In this document: positions 17,057 to 25,653 of the stretch, in pieces
Numbering within the stretch: position 1 is the stretch's first letter
How the letters are laid out: the number at the start of each line of letters is the position of its first letter
From: Bifidobacterium sp.
GTDB taxonomy: Bacteria; Actinomycetota; Actinomycetes; Actinomycetales; Bifidobacteriaceae
Length of the DNA stretch: 64,000 bases
Assembly: GCA_022640915.1 (NCBI GenBank)
Contig: JALCCT010000001.1
Location: 62,001 to 126,000 of the forward strand
Direction of reading: 5' to 3'
The notes under the pieces: generated by a model
The model's database searches: none
What the model saw: the letters and a program-made list of their open reading frames with translations, nothing else
What the model was told of the DNA's origin: nothing
Made by a program: the position numbers and the translations under genes

Positions 17057-18232
17057 TCAATCGGCGGGGAAGACTACCGCGGGCTTGGCGACGTCAGTGG
17101 TGGAGATAGCAGTGTGAACATCGGCAGCACTGCCACCGGCGTCGCTGGTGGCAGTGCTGGAACTCACCGGTTCGAGGAGCGCGACCACTTCGCCACTCGA
17201 CGGTACATACGCCGCAGTAGTCGTTTCAACACGTACCGCAATGCGCCTGCCGAATCGCAGATCGCCCGCCTGTTCCTGTGTTATTGCGATAGTCGGCATA
17301 ACGGCCTTCACGGCTTCGAGCATCGGCATCGAACGCGAGCGCAATTCATCAGCATCGCAGTCAAACACTGCCCTGTTGCGCGTAATCTCATGGCCTTCGC
17401 GGTCGATGTAGGTTCTGGCGACCGCACGAGCGGGAATAACCGTCGGCGCGGTGACGTCACAGCCGCCGATGCGGATGCGGCGCAAAGCAGTAAGATACCC
17501 TCCAACACCGAGTTCCTTGCCAAGATCACGGCCAAGGGCACGGATGTAGGTACCGGCCGAGCACGTAATACGCACATCGAGATCGATAAGGCTGCCGCGC
17601 GCCCTTGCTGCGCCTTGCGGTTCAGCCACCGAATCCGCCCGGAAAACGATGTTGGAAGCCGTGCCGGATATCGTACTGGGAAGCGACTGAGAACCCAAAC
17701 GTGGAATCACGCCGAATACATGCCGCATATCGAGAACATCGAAAGCACTAACCATGATCGGACGGGCTTGCAGCTTGACATCCATGCCTTGCCGGGCGAG
17801 GTCGTAGGCGCGTTTACCGTCGATTTTAATGGCTGAATAGGTGCTCGGCACTTGGTCGATCGCACCGATAAAATGCTGATGAATGGTCTGCTCAATCGTT
17901 GCCTGATCAATCGCATCGCAGTCAGACAGCGAATCTCCTAGAATCGGCTTGCCTTCGGCATCATCGGTTGTCGTCGCCATGCCGAGACGGATCGTCGCCT
18001 CGTAAGTTTTGTCGTGCCCCACGATGACATTGAGAAGCCGAGTGGCGTGGCCGAATCCGACAATTAGCACGCCAGTTGCCATCGGGTCGAGCGTGCCGGC
18101 ATGCCCAACGCGCTTAATATGCAGCATTGAGCGCACCGCAGCCACTACATCATGGCTCGTTACGCCCTTCGGCTTGTCAATGACGAGCAAACCGGAATCT
18201 CGTTGAGACCTCAACGGCATGCTCGGGTTCAC
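17057..18232 (-). CDS. truB: tRNA pseudouridine-55 synthase B
   Basis: Makes pseudouridine 55 in the T-loop of tRNAs. 391 residues. The catalytic Asp is residue 49 in GHAGTLDPMATG. Motifs following: YEATIRLG..., and the C-terminal PUA-like part. The last ~45 residues are a Ser/Thr/Ala-rich tail absent from most TruBs. Start GTG at 18232 overlaps the rbfA stop (GTGA), implying coupling. Confidence 0.95.
   Translation of the reverse strand: MNPSMPLRSQRDSGLLVIDKPKGVTSHDVVAAVRSMLHIKRVGHAGTLDPMATGVLIVGFGHATRLLNVIVGHDKTYEATIRLGMATTTDDAEGKPILGDSLSDCDAIDQATIEQTIHQHFIGAIDQVPSTYSAIKIDGKRAYDLARQGMDVKLQARPIMVSAFDVLDMRHVFGVIPRLGSQSLPSTISGTASNIVFRADSVAEPQGAARARGSLIDLDVRITCSAGTYIRALGRDLGKELGVGGYLTALRRIRIGGCDVTAPTVIPARAVARTYIDREGHEITRNRAVFDCDADELRSRSMPMLEAVKAVMPTIAITQEQAGDLRFGRRIAVRVETTTAAYVPSSGEVVALLEPVSSSTATSDAGGSAADVHTAISTTDVAKPAVVFPAD
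17125..17159. repeat. 13-bp inverted repeat inside the 3' end of truB
   Basis: CAGCACTGCCACC (17125-17137) and GGTGGCAGTGCTG (17147-17159) are perfect reverse complements with a 9-nt loop. In the mRNA this would be a GC-rich hairpin in the low-complexity tail of TruB, 88 nt before its stop codon side end. Confidence 0.7.
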
Positions 18233-18783
18233 GCCTCGTATGCCTGATCGTCGTAATCGTCACCGTTATCTTCGGCGCTGTCTGATTCGTCGTTGGATTC
18301 ATCGGACCCGTTGGTTTCCTCTTGGTCGTCCAGTTCGTCAGCATCCGACTCATCGTCATGCCAATAGGGGTCGTCGTCTCCGGCATACTGCGCATTGGCG
18401 CGTACTTTGGCGAGCTCCTCGTCGCGCTTGCGCGCGGTGATGAGGATGTCTTCAATCTCATGTGCCTCGCTGGGCACCTCGTCGTACATGAATTGGAGCT
18501 CAGGTGTGAGTCGTAGCCCAGCTTTTGCTCCGACTGCAGCACGCAGCCGCCCCTTGGCCTGGCGCAGGGCTTGGGTAGCACGCTTGCGCTCTCCTTGCTC
18601 CTTGCCATCATCGCCCAGCTGGGTCCAGTAGACCCGGGCGAGCTGCAGATCGTTGGTGACGCGCACTTCAGTAATGGTCACATTGGCTAGACGCTGATCA
18701 TGCAGCTGCGTCTCAATGGACGCAGCGATCACGCGCTGAATGAGTTTGGCGACACGCGCCGCGCGCGGATTAGTTCCCGCCAT
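18229..18783 (-). CDS. rbfA: Ribosome-binding factor A
   Basis: Binds the 30S subunit during late 16S rRNA maturation and cold adaptation. 184 residues. Residues 1-125 carry the KH-type RbfA fold (RVAKLIQRVIAASIE..., VTITEVRVTNDLQLARVYW). The remainder is a strongly acidic, Asp/Glu/Ser/Asn-rich tail (DESDADELDDQEE...) that is unusually long. It lies between infB and truB. Confidence 0.93.
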   Translation of the reverse strand: MAGTNPRAARVAKLIQRVIAASIETQLHDQRLANVTITEVRVTNDLQLARVYWTQLGDDGKEQGERKRATQALRQAKGRLRAAVGAKAGLRLTPELQFMYDEVPSEAHEIEDILITARKRDEELAKVRANAQYAGDDDPYWHDDESDADELDDQEETNGSDESNDESDSAEDNGDDYDDQAYEA

Positions 18784-19067
18784 ATCAATTCCTTAGATCC
18801 TATAAACCCAATAAATCCAAAAACAACCAGAGGGCTGTATCCCCCCCCCATAAGACGCCATCGCAAACCGTTCAAGCCTAAAACCGAGCGATATTCAATC
18901 TGTACAAGGGAAATTCTCTATACAAATCCTCAACGAGCTTTGTTGGAGAGAGGGATGTCGCCAGACCGTATGACCGGCCGAGCGGCCTTGGAGCGTGTCT
19001 AGCGACATCCCTCTCTCTAACAAAGCGGACGACTCGATAAATATAGTCGAACCGTCCTTAGCCAAAG
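18784..19067. other. infB-rbfA gap with C9 tract and long hairpin
   Basis: 284 bp with no gene in either direction. It contains a run of nine C at 18841-18849 and the long inverted repeat at 18937-19026. This is a large gap in a cluster that is otherwise tightly packed. Confidence 0.5.
18937..19026. repeat. Long stem-loop with 25-nt arms
   Basis: Arms 18937-18961 and 19002-19026 pair at 24 of 25 positions; the remaining pair is G-T (G-U in RNA from one strand). The 40-nt loop has its own nested repeats AGAC/GTCT and GGCC/GGCC. The arms are rich in GAGAGAGGG. Near the end of infB it might terminate or process the transcript, or be a small mobile palindrome. Confidence 0.75.
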
Positions 19068-21962
19068 CTACTGACGCTCAATCTCGCGCATCTCGAAGGT
19101 TTCGATGATGTCGCCAACCTCGATGTCATTGAACGTACCGAGGTTGATGCCGGCCTCAAAGCCTTCCTTGACTGATTGCACGTCATCCTTAAAGCGACGC
19201 AGCGAGGAGATCTCCAGGTCGTTGACTGTGGCGACGCCGTCGCGCAGGATACGGCACTTCGTGCCCCGCTTGACCTCGCCATCTTGCACCATAACACCGG
19301 CGATGTTGCCGAACTTGGAGGAGCGGAAGATCTCGCGGATCTCGGAATGCGAGGTCGTGACCTCCTCATACTCCGGCTTGAGCATGCCCTTGAGCGCGGC
19401 CTCAATGTCTTCGATGGCCTTGTAGATGATCGAGTAGTACTTGATCTCCACGCCTTCGCGTTCGGCCAGATCGGCAACCTGCCGGTTCGGGCGTACGTTG
19501 AAGCCGATAATAACAGCCTTGTCAACGGTCGCCAGATTGACATCGTTCTGTGTGATCGCGCCGACGCCGCGGTGGATGACCTGAATGCCGACTTCTTCGG
19601 AGACTTCGATCTTCATCAAGGAGTCTTCCAGCGCCTCCACAGAGCCGGAGGAGTCGCCCTTGATGACAATGTTGAGCATATCCACCTCGGACTTGGCGAA
19701 CTGCTCTTTGAGTCCCTCGAGAGAGACGATCTTGCGGCGCTTGGCTAGCTGAGCGGCGCGTTCGCCTGCCTGACGCTTTTCAGCGATCTGGCGGGCGGTG
19801 CGGTCATCCGATGCCACGAGGAACAGGTCTCCTGCAGTGGGCACCGAAGTAAGTCCCAGTACCTGCACTGGCGTGGATGGCGTCGCCTCGTCCATCTGCG
19901 TGCCGTTTTCGTCCATCATCGCGCGGACACGACCATAGGAAGTGCCTGCCACGATGGCGTCGCCGACATGCAGCGTGCCGGACTGCACCAGCACGGTCGC
20001 CACAGCGCCACGGCCCTTGTCGAGGCGGGCTTCGACGGTGGCTCCACGGGCATCCATATCCGGATTGGCCTGCAAGTCCAGTTCGGCGTCGGCCGTGAGC
20101 ACCACAGCTTCGAGCAGCTTGTCGACGTTCGTGCCCAGTTTGGCCGAAATGTCGACGAACATAGTGTTGCCGCCGTATTCCTCGGGCACAAGACCGAACT
20201 CGGTGAGCTGGCCGCGCACCTTTTCGGGGTTGGCGCCGGCCACATCGATCTTGTTGACTGCAACCACGATCGGCACATTGGCCGCCTGCGCATGATTGAT
20301 GGCCTCAACAGTCTGCGGCATCACGCCGTCATCCGCCGCGACAACCAGCACCGCAATATCGGTCAGCTCGGCACCGCGCGCACGCATGGCGGTGAATGCC
20401 TCATGACCAGGGGTGTCGAGGAAGGTAATCTTGCGTTCCTCATTCTCGACTTTGACGGTGACCTGGTAAGCGCCGATGCGCTGAGTGATGCCGCCGGCCT
20501 CGCGTTCGACGACCTTGGTCTTGCGGATCGTGTCGAGCAGACGGGTCTTGCCGTGGTCGACATGGCCCATGACGGTGACAACCGGCGGGCGAGGCTGTAA
20601 ATCCTCGTCCTTCTGCTGTTCTTCATCATCCAGATCAATGTCGAACTGCTGGAGCAGCTCCTTGTCTTCCTCTTCAGCCGAGACGATCTGGATGTTCCAG
20701 CCAATCTCCTCGCCCAGAATCTGGAAGGTGGATTCGTCCAAGGACTGCGTGGCGGTCGCCATTTCGCCCAAGTGGAATAGCACAGTCACCAAAGCGGCCG
20801 GGTTGACCTCGATCTTCTCCGCGAGATCAGAAAGCGTAGCCCCCTGACGCAGACGAACGATCTGCCCGTGGCCTGCCGGGATGCGTACGCCGCCGATGAC
20901 TGGCGCTTTGATTTCTTCAAAATCATGACGCTTCGCAAGACGGTTCTTGCGCGACTTGGAGGAACGGCCTCCCTGGCGTCCGAATGCGCCTGCGGTGCCA
21001 CCGCGACCGCGGCCACCGCCACGCGACGGGCCATTGCCAGTAGAGCCGGAGGCACCGCCTTGGAAGCCTCCCGAGGTTCCAGCGCCTGCACCGAAGCGAT
21101 TGCCGCCGCGGCCCCCTTGACCGGTAGTGCCGGTCTGGCCGGGGCGATTATGACCCCACTGGCCTGGCCTTGCGCCTTGGGTTCCTGCGCCCTGGCCCGG
21201 GCGGCCTCTGAATCCACCTGGTCTACCGCCGCCCTGACCGGGCCGACCCTTGCCACGGCCATTGCCAACTGTGGGGCGAGCCATGGGGTGCGGACGCGGA
21301 ATATCGCCCGGCGTGGGCGTATGCATGCCCTGCTTGCGACTGAACGGATTGTTGCCAGGACGAGGCCCTGACGCGGCATGCGGCCGCGGCTGTGAAGCGG
21401 GGCTGCCGCTCTGTGCCGGGCGAGGAGCCGGGTTTCGCTGGGCTGAATTCGAATCGTGTGCCGCCTGGTTCGCAGGACGCGCCTCGTTGCTGCGGTGATG
21501 ATCCGAACGCTGCCCTGGCATCGGAGCTCCTGAGCGCTGCTGGCTGCGGTCACGGTCATGCGTCTCCATGCGACGGGAACCTTGGCTCTGCCGCTGCTGG
21601 GGCGCACTATGCGATGTCGATCTGGACGGACTGGGTTTAGCGGACGATCCGGGCCGGATCACGCCCTCGGCCCGTTCCTGGCTGCGGTCGTGCGCAGCAG
21701 AATGAGCTGCGTTTCGGCCGGCATTGGCGCTACGCGGCGTGGCGCCCCCAGGCGTACCTGTCGCGCCAGCACCCGGCTTATGGATATCGGCCTGCTGTGA
21801 TTCCGATTGTGCGAAGGCATTTTTCAGTCGACGCACGACCGGTGCCTCAACTGTCGACGAAGCAGATTTGACGAACTCCCCCATGTCCTTGAGCTTTTCA
21901 AGGACAGCCTTGCTGTCAACGCCAAGGCCTTTGGCCAACTCATATACGCGCTGTTTTGCCAC
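19068..21962 (-). CDS. infB: Translation initiation factor IF-2
   Basis: GTPase that delivers fMet-tRNA to the 30S subunit. 964 residues, GTG start with AGGAG upstream. The first ~350 residues are low-complexity Gly/Arg/Pro/Gln/Ser with an N-terminal IF2_N segment ([20 protein letters not shown]). The G domain has GHVDHGKT near 463, DTPGHE and NKIDVAG, followed by the beta-barrel and C-terminal initiator-tRNA domains. The first, Gly/Arg-rich part is typical of actinobacterial IF-2. Confidence 0.97.
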   Translation of the reverse strand: MAKQRVYELAKGLGVDSKAVLEKLKDMGEFVKSASSTVEAPVVRRLKNAFAQSESQQADIHKPGAGATGTPGGATPRSANAGRNAAHSAAHDRSQERAEGVIRPGSSAKPSPSRSTSHSAPQQRQSQGSRRMETHDRDRSQQRSGAPMPGQRSDHHRSNEARPANQAAHDSNSAQRNPAPRPAQSGSPASQPRPHAASGPRPGNNPFSRKQGMHTPTPGDIPRPHPMARPTVGNGRGKGRPGQGGGRPGGFRGRPGQGAGTQGARPGQWGHNRPGQTGTTGQGGRGGNRFGAGAGTSGGFQGGASGSTGNGPSRGGGRGRGGTAGAFGRQGGRSSKSRKNRLAKRHDFEEIKAPVIGGVRIPAGHGQIVRLRQGATLSDLAEKIEVNPAALVTVLFHLGEMATATQSLDESTFQILGEEIGWNIQIVSAEEEDKELLQQFDIDLDDEEQQKDEDLQPRPPVVTVMGHVDHGKTRLLDTIRKTKVVEREAGGITQRIGAYQVTVKVENEERKITFLDTPGHEAFTAMRARGAELTDIAVLVVAADDGVMPQTVEAINHAQAANVPIVVAVNKIDVAGANPEKVRGQLTEFGLVPEEYGGNTMFVDISAKLGTNVDKLLEAVVLTADAELDLQANPDMDARGATVEARLDKGRGAVATVLVQSGTLHVGDAIVAGTSYGRVRAMMDENGTQMDEATPSTPVQVLGLTSVPTAGDLFLVASDDRTARQIAEKRQAGERAAQLAKRRKIVSLEGLKEQFAKSEVDMLNIVIKGDSSGSVEALEDSLMKIEVSEEVGIQVIHRGVGAITQNDVNLATVDKAVIIGFNVRPNRQVADLAEREGVEIKYYSIIYKAIEDIEAALKGMLKPEYEEVTTSHSEIREIFRSSKFGNIAGVMVQDGEVKRGTKCRILRDGVATVNDLEISSLRRFKDDVQSVKEGFEAGINLGTFNDIEVGDIIETFEMREIERQ

Positions 21963-22261
21963 TCAGTTTTCTCCTAATTCCGGTGACCGCGCGTACATGC
22001 GCGGTCAGCTTTCGATGACGGCGAGCCTACTCTGTTTCATCGTGCGACCATGATTGTGTTACCTCGTCTCCATGCCACAAGGCGCATGCGGTGCACATGC
22101 GCTCGTGAATTACCGCATTCAGCATACTCGAAACGCTGGATTGCGTCCACGCCTATGCCTGTCAGTGCGTTGTGGGCGTATTCACCCGCAATGTTCGGTG
22201 CCGCAGCGCTAGCGGAGCTTATGCCTCAGGGGCATGCCGACTCTGCTACACGGAGCCAGCT
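21963..22261. other. nusA-infB gap with hairpin near infB start
   Basis: 299 bp without a recognisable gene. In many bacteria this position holds ylxR (DUF448), and no ylxR motif (CVGCR) is present in any minus-strand frame. An inverted repeat TGACCGCGC / GCGCGGTCA spans 21984-22007, 22 nt before the infB GTG. Confidence 0.55.
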
Positions 22262-23335
22262 TCACGCCTCGTTCTGCTGCACCCCAGGCTGAGCGGTGGA
22301 CTGCGCGTCAGACTGTTCACCGGCCAGTTTGGCTGCGTGCGCCTCACTTGATTCAATACCGATCTTCCAGCCGGTGAGTTTGGCGGCGAGACGGGCGTTC
22401 TGACCCTCTTTGCCGATGGCCAGCGAGAGCTGGTCATCATGGATATAAGCGATGGCAGTCTTATTTTTCTCGCTGACGATCTGCACACCAGTGGCGACAG
22501 CCGGCGAAAGCGCCGACGCGACGAATTGCGCGGCATCTTTGGACCAGTCGACAATGTCGATTTTCTCCGGTCCGAGGTTCTCCATAACTGCGCGCACGCG
22601 GGCGCCTCCCGGCCCGATGAGCGCGCCTTTGGGGTTGACCCCTTCGGTGTTCGCATGTACGGCGATCTTGGTACGGGCGCCAGCTTCACGCGCGATGGCC
22701 ATGATCGACACTGCTCCAGAGACCAGCTCGGGGACTTCGCGCTCGAACAGCCTGCGCACCAGCTCAGGGTGCGAACGCGAGACGACGATCTCGGGGCCCT
22801 TAAGGCCACGCGCCACGTTCACAACGTATACGCGGATGCGATCGCCATGGTGATAGCGTTCGCCGGGTACCTGTTCGCGCTTGGGCAGAATGGCCTCCAC
22901 ATCACCCACGGCGACGTGTACGTTGGCCGGATCCTTGGCGTCCTGCTGCACGATGCCGGTAATGAGCTTGCCGCGCTGGCCGGAGAACGCACCAAAAACC
23001 TTTTCGTCTTGCGCACCGCGGAACAGCTGTGTGATAACCTGGCGCGCCGTAGCCGCCGCCAAGCGACCGAATCCCTTAGGCGTGTCGTCATATTCCTCTC
23101 CCAGCCGGGGGGCGGGATGCGGATTGTCCTCAGTGGGTTCAGCCTCGATCTCATCGCGCGCCCACACGGTAAAAGTCCCCGCACGATCGTCAAGCTCGAT
23201 GCGCGCATGTTTCGCGCTTTTCGGCGTTTTAAGATAGGCAAGCCGCAACGCCTCAGCAAGCGAAGCGTCCACTGTTTCGGCATCAATCCCCTGTCCAGCA
23301 GCCAGCTGGTGAATTCCCGTCAGGTCCAATTGCAT
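22262..23335 (-). CDS. nusA: Transcription termination/antitermination factor NusA
   Basis: 357 residues, the size usual for actinobacteria. Order: N-terminal RNAP-binding domain (from MQLDLTGIHQLAAGQG), S1 domain, then two KH domains (second KH with GKEGQNARLAAKLTGW). There are no C-terminal acidic repeats. Ribosome binding site AGGAGGT 8 nt before ATG 23335. It is the first gene of the cluster; no rimP precedes it, and it is divergent from the lipoprotein gene. Confidence 0.95.
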   Translation of the reverse strand: MQLDLTGIHQLAAGQGIDAETVDASLAEALRLAYLKTPKSAKHARIELDDRAGTFTVWARDEIEAEPTEDNPHPAPRLGEEYDDTPKGFGRLAAATARQVITQLFRGAQDEKVFGAFSGQRGKLITGIVQQDAKDPANVHVAVGDVEAILPKREQVPGERYHHGDRIRVYVVNVARGLKGPEIVVSRSHPELVRRLFEREVPELVSGAVSIMAIAREAGARTKIAVHANTEGVNPKGALIGPGGARVRAVMENLGPEKIDIVDWSKDAAQFVASALSPAVATGVQIVSEKNKTAIAYIHDDQLSLAIGKEGQNARLAAKLTGWKIGIESSEAHAAKLAGEQSDAQSTAQPGVQQNEA

Positions 23336-23414
23336 GGTGCAAGACCTCCTATGAAGTTATTGAGCCGAGCGCTGCGCCCCACTTGGTCATAATCTCTCAT
23401 TAGTGTAAAGGTCT

Positions 23415-24305
23415 ATGCAGACACTTCCGACTTCCACCGTGCTCGGCGAACGCCAGTTGATACGCGCGATACCAAGCAAACACCGCATGACGCGCAGGCT
23501 TGCCAGCGTGCTCGCCATAGGCTTGCTGCTCTCGCTGTCCGCATGCGCGACCCCTCGGCTGGAAGGCCGCACCGAAGCCGGCTTACTTGCCACTGCATGC
23601 GGGCAGGCATATCAGCAAGCCCGCGACGCACAACACGCCATGACGGCGAAAGTGCCTCGCATGATGCGCCTTTTCGCGGCAGCTGCAGCAAGCAGGCATT
23701 GGATCGATGCGGCGGCGACCTGCCCACAGCGCTTCGACGAAGGTACGATTCGCGCGGCACAGGCTATGCAGCTTGCCTCAGCGTTGGCATCTTCCGTAGG
23801 GACGTCGTACATCACCTGGGATCCCCCACGCGGGGGGCTTGACGCTGTCACCAGTCTGAATGCCGATATACGCGCTCTTCAGGCCGTAGTCATAGCCGAG
23901 GATAGGGCCGGATTCGCCGTCGAGTTCCTTGCCGCACGCGCGTCGCCGCATGCCACGTTGGCAATCAGCGACGACCATAAAGCCACCGCTTCGCGCCTGT
24001 TCTCGCTGGCACGCGCTAGCTCTGACACCCTCACTGATCCCCGACGCAAAATCTACTCACTTGACCGTTTGCTCGCCAATCCCTCCTCGATGATCGACGA
24101 AAGCACCGGTCTCGAGGTGCCGACGATGGCGGCTGTTGAAATCAGCTGTGCCCGTGAAGAGATAGCCGCAGCGGATTCGGCAGAATTTGCGCGTACACCT
24201 GCCACGCGCAGCAGCCTTAGAATCCTCTCCCAGCTGGCTGCCTCACGCGCAGCTCGGGCGTTGATCTTCGGCTACCCATCGTTTGATGCCGCCTTGTTCT
24301 TATGA
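23415..24305 (+). CDS. Hypothetical lipoprotein
   Basis: 296 residues from ATG 23415, or 272 from the ATG at 23487. Either start gives a signal peptide ending in the lipobox LSLSAC, so the mature protein should be a membrane-anchored lipoprotein. The remainder is Ala/Arg-rich and predicted mostly helical, without a domain I recognise. AAAGG lies 3 nt before the first ATG. It is divergent from nusA and followed by tRNA-Ser on the other strand. Confidence 0.7.
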   Translation: MQTLPTSTVLGERQLIRAIPSKHRMTRRLASVLAIGLLLSLSACATPRLEGRTEAGLLATACGQAYQQARDAQHAMTAKVPRMMRLFAAAAASRHWIDAAATCPQRFDEGTIRAAQAMQLASALASSVGTSYITWDPPRGGLDAVTSLNADIRALQAVVIAEDRAGFAVEFLAARASPHATLAISDDHKATASRLFSLARASSDTLTDPRRKIYSLDRLLANPSSMIDESTGLEVPTMAAVEISCAREEIAAADSAEFARTPATRSSLRILSQLAASRAARALIFGYPSFDAALFL

Positions 24306-24419
24306 CCACGCGGCATGGTTCGAGCACCCCACAACTGGCACGATTTTCGCCCGTCACCGTGGCACCGGAACTGTCGACAACCTTATCGAGCGCATTATCG
24401 TGGCTACAGGAAAACGAAA

Positions 24420-24454
24420 GCCCGGCAAACCGCTGATTCCAACGGTTCCCGGGC
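24420..24454 (-). terminator. Terminator of tRNA-Ser(CGA)
   Basis: GCCCGGCAAACCG (24420-24432) pairs with CGGTTCCCGGGC (24443-24454) in a GC-rich stem. On the minus strand it is followed by TTTCGTTTTC. It starts 7 nt after the 3' end of the tRNA. Confidence 0.75.
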
Positions 24455-24460
24455 ATATCG

Positions 24461-24546
24461 CGGATGAGGCGAGATTCGAACTCGCGGAGGGGTTCGCCCT
24501 CACACGCTTTCGAGGCGTGCTCCTTCGGCCGCTCGGACACTCATCC
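24461..24546 (-). tRNA. tRNA-Ser (anticodon CGA)
   Basis: 86 nt on the minus strand, from GGATGAGTGTCCGAG to ...CTCATCC plus discriminator G. The anticodon arm CACGC-CTCGAAA-GCGTG gives CGA, and the long variable arm (AGGGCGAACCCCT) is typical of serine tRNAs. Its T-arm is GCGAG-TTCGAAT-CTCGC. CCA is not encoded. Confidence 0.97.
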
Positions 24547-24572
24547 ATATTGCCGTAGAAGGCAACTTGTTC

Positions 24573-24600
24573 ATTATACGACGAAAGCCGAATCGCGCAA
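24573..24600 (-). promoter_or_regulatory. Promoter of tRNA-Ser(CGA)
   Basis: On the minus strand, TTGCGC (24600-24595) and a perfect TATAAT (24578-24573) are separated by 16 nt. The -10 ends 26 nt before the mature tRNA. Confidence 0.7.
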
Positions 24601-24731
24601 GCGCGCCTTATCCCGGCCATGTTGCATCGCCGTACGTAGACGTATTACCCACTAGGCACGATCCACACGATACCTGTCGTCGTATGCCACCCCACGATGC
24701 GGCACCGCATGCACCCGCCGCACTGTCGGCT

Positions 24732-25535
24732 CTACGCGGGCTGCTGCTCGTGCACCGAGGCATTGACTGACTGGGTCTGACGGACATTCGCGCCGGAGAA
24801 GATACCGATATCAAGCATGCAGTCGCGGTAGTCCCGGCCGTGGGCGATGGTAATATATTCGTCGTCGACCATGCGATTGTGCGTCGGGTCAAGACCGATC
24901 CACCGGCCGTCGTGGTAAATTTCGACCCACGCGTGCGTCGCGCCCTCCCCGCCAAGCAAACCTGCGATGTAGCGGGCAGTCATGCCCAGATGACGGCACA
25001 CGGCGAGCATGGTGTGCGCATAGTCTTGGCATACGCCAGCGCCTTGAGCGAGCGCCTGCTCCGCCGTGGTGCGAATAGTCGTGACCCCGGGCGTGTATAT
25101 GAAAGCTTGGAACACCTCGTTCATCACTGTTTTCGCTCGATCGACATCTGTGGCCCCGCTGTCCAAGCCATCAAGCCTGGTACGGCAGGCCGCAATCATT
25201 ACCTCGATCGTAGGGCCGGGGACAGTCAGTGCCGAATCGAAGCGATAGAGCGGTTTATACGGCTCGGCCTTGGTATTTTCAGTGTCGACGAATGCGATGC
25301 CTTTGACCGAATACTGGAACACGTCATGTGCCTCACGAATGAATCCGGTTTTCACTACCGAATCGAAGGAGTCGATCGTCGTCTCCAATTCGGTTTCAGG
25401 TTCCATGCTGATTTCAACATCCACCACCTGCTGGCGCGGGCCGGAGGCTGGAACGCAGCGCAATTGGAAGCGGTGATCGGTTACGGGCGTGCTGAATGAC
25501 AGCTTCGTCTCGTAATCAAACACCATTTTCTTCAT
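24732..25535 (-). CDS. Transglutaminase-like cysteine peptidase/amidase
   Basis: 267 residues, N-terminal beta-rich domain then a transglutaminase core. The catalytic triad is visible: Cys169 in GVCQDYAH, His201 in THAWVE, Asp216 in LDPTHN. Members next to ATP-grasp/alpha-E genes are predicted to cleave or form amide bonds in a peptide pathway. GAGGAG lies upstream of the ATG. It follows the ATP-grasp/alpha-E gene by 118 bp on the same strand. Confidence 0.92.
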   Translation of the reverse strand: MKKMVFDYETKLSFSTPVTDHRFQLRCVPASGPRQQVVDVEISMEPETELETTIDSFDSVVKTGFIREAHDVFQYSVKGIAFVDTENTKAEPYKPLYRFDSALTVPGPTIEVMIAACRTRLDGLDSGATDVDRAKTVMNEVFQAFIYTPGVTTIRTTAEQALAQGAGVCQDYAHTMLAVCRHLGMTARYIAGLLGGEGATHAWVEIYHDGRWIGLDPTHNRMVDDEYITIAHGRDYRDCMLDIGIFSGANVRQTQSVNASVHEQQPA

Positions 25536-25653
25536 CGATTCGGCTCCTCGGATTCGGCTTTTCGCAACGAAAGGTTCCCTTACATTAGCAGACGATACTC
25601 AGCGCCGCATGCACAACGGGCCCTACGGCCCGCGCAGATGGACCGTCTCAGGC

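Noticed and set aside
20786..21607. 273-codon minus-strand ORF in another frame of infB
   Set aside because: Low-complexity Gly/Arg/Pro segment of IF-2 read out of frame.
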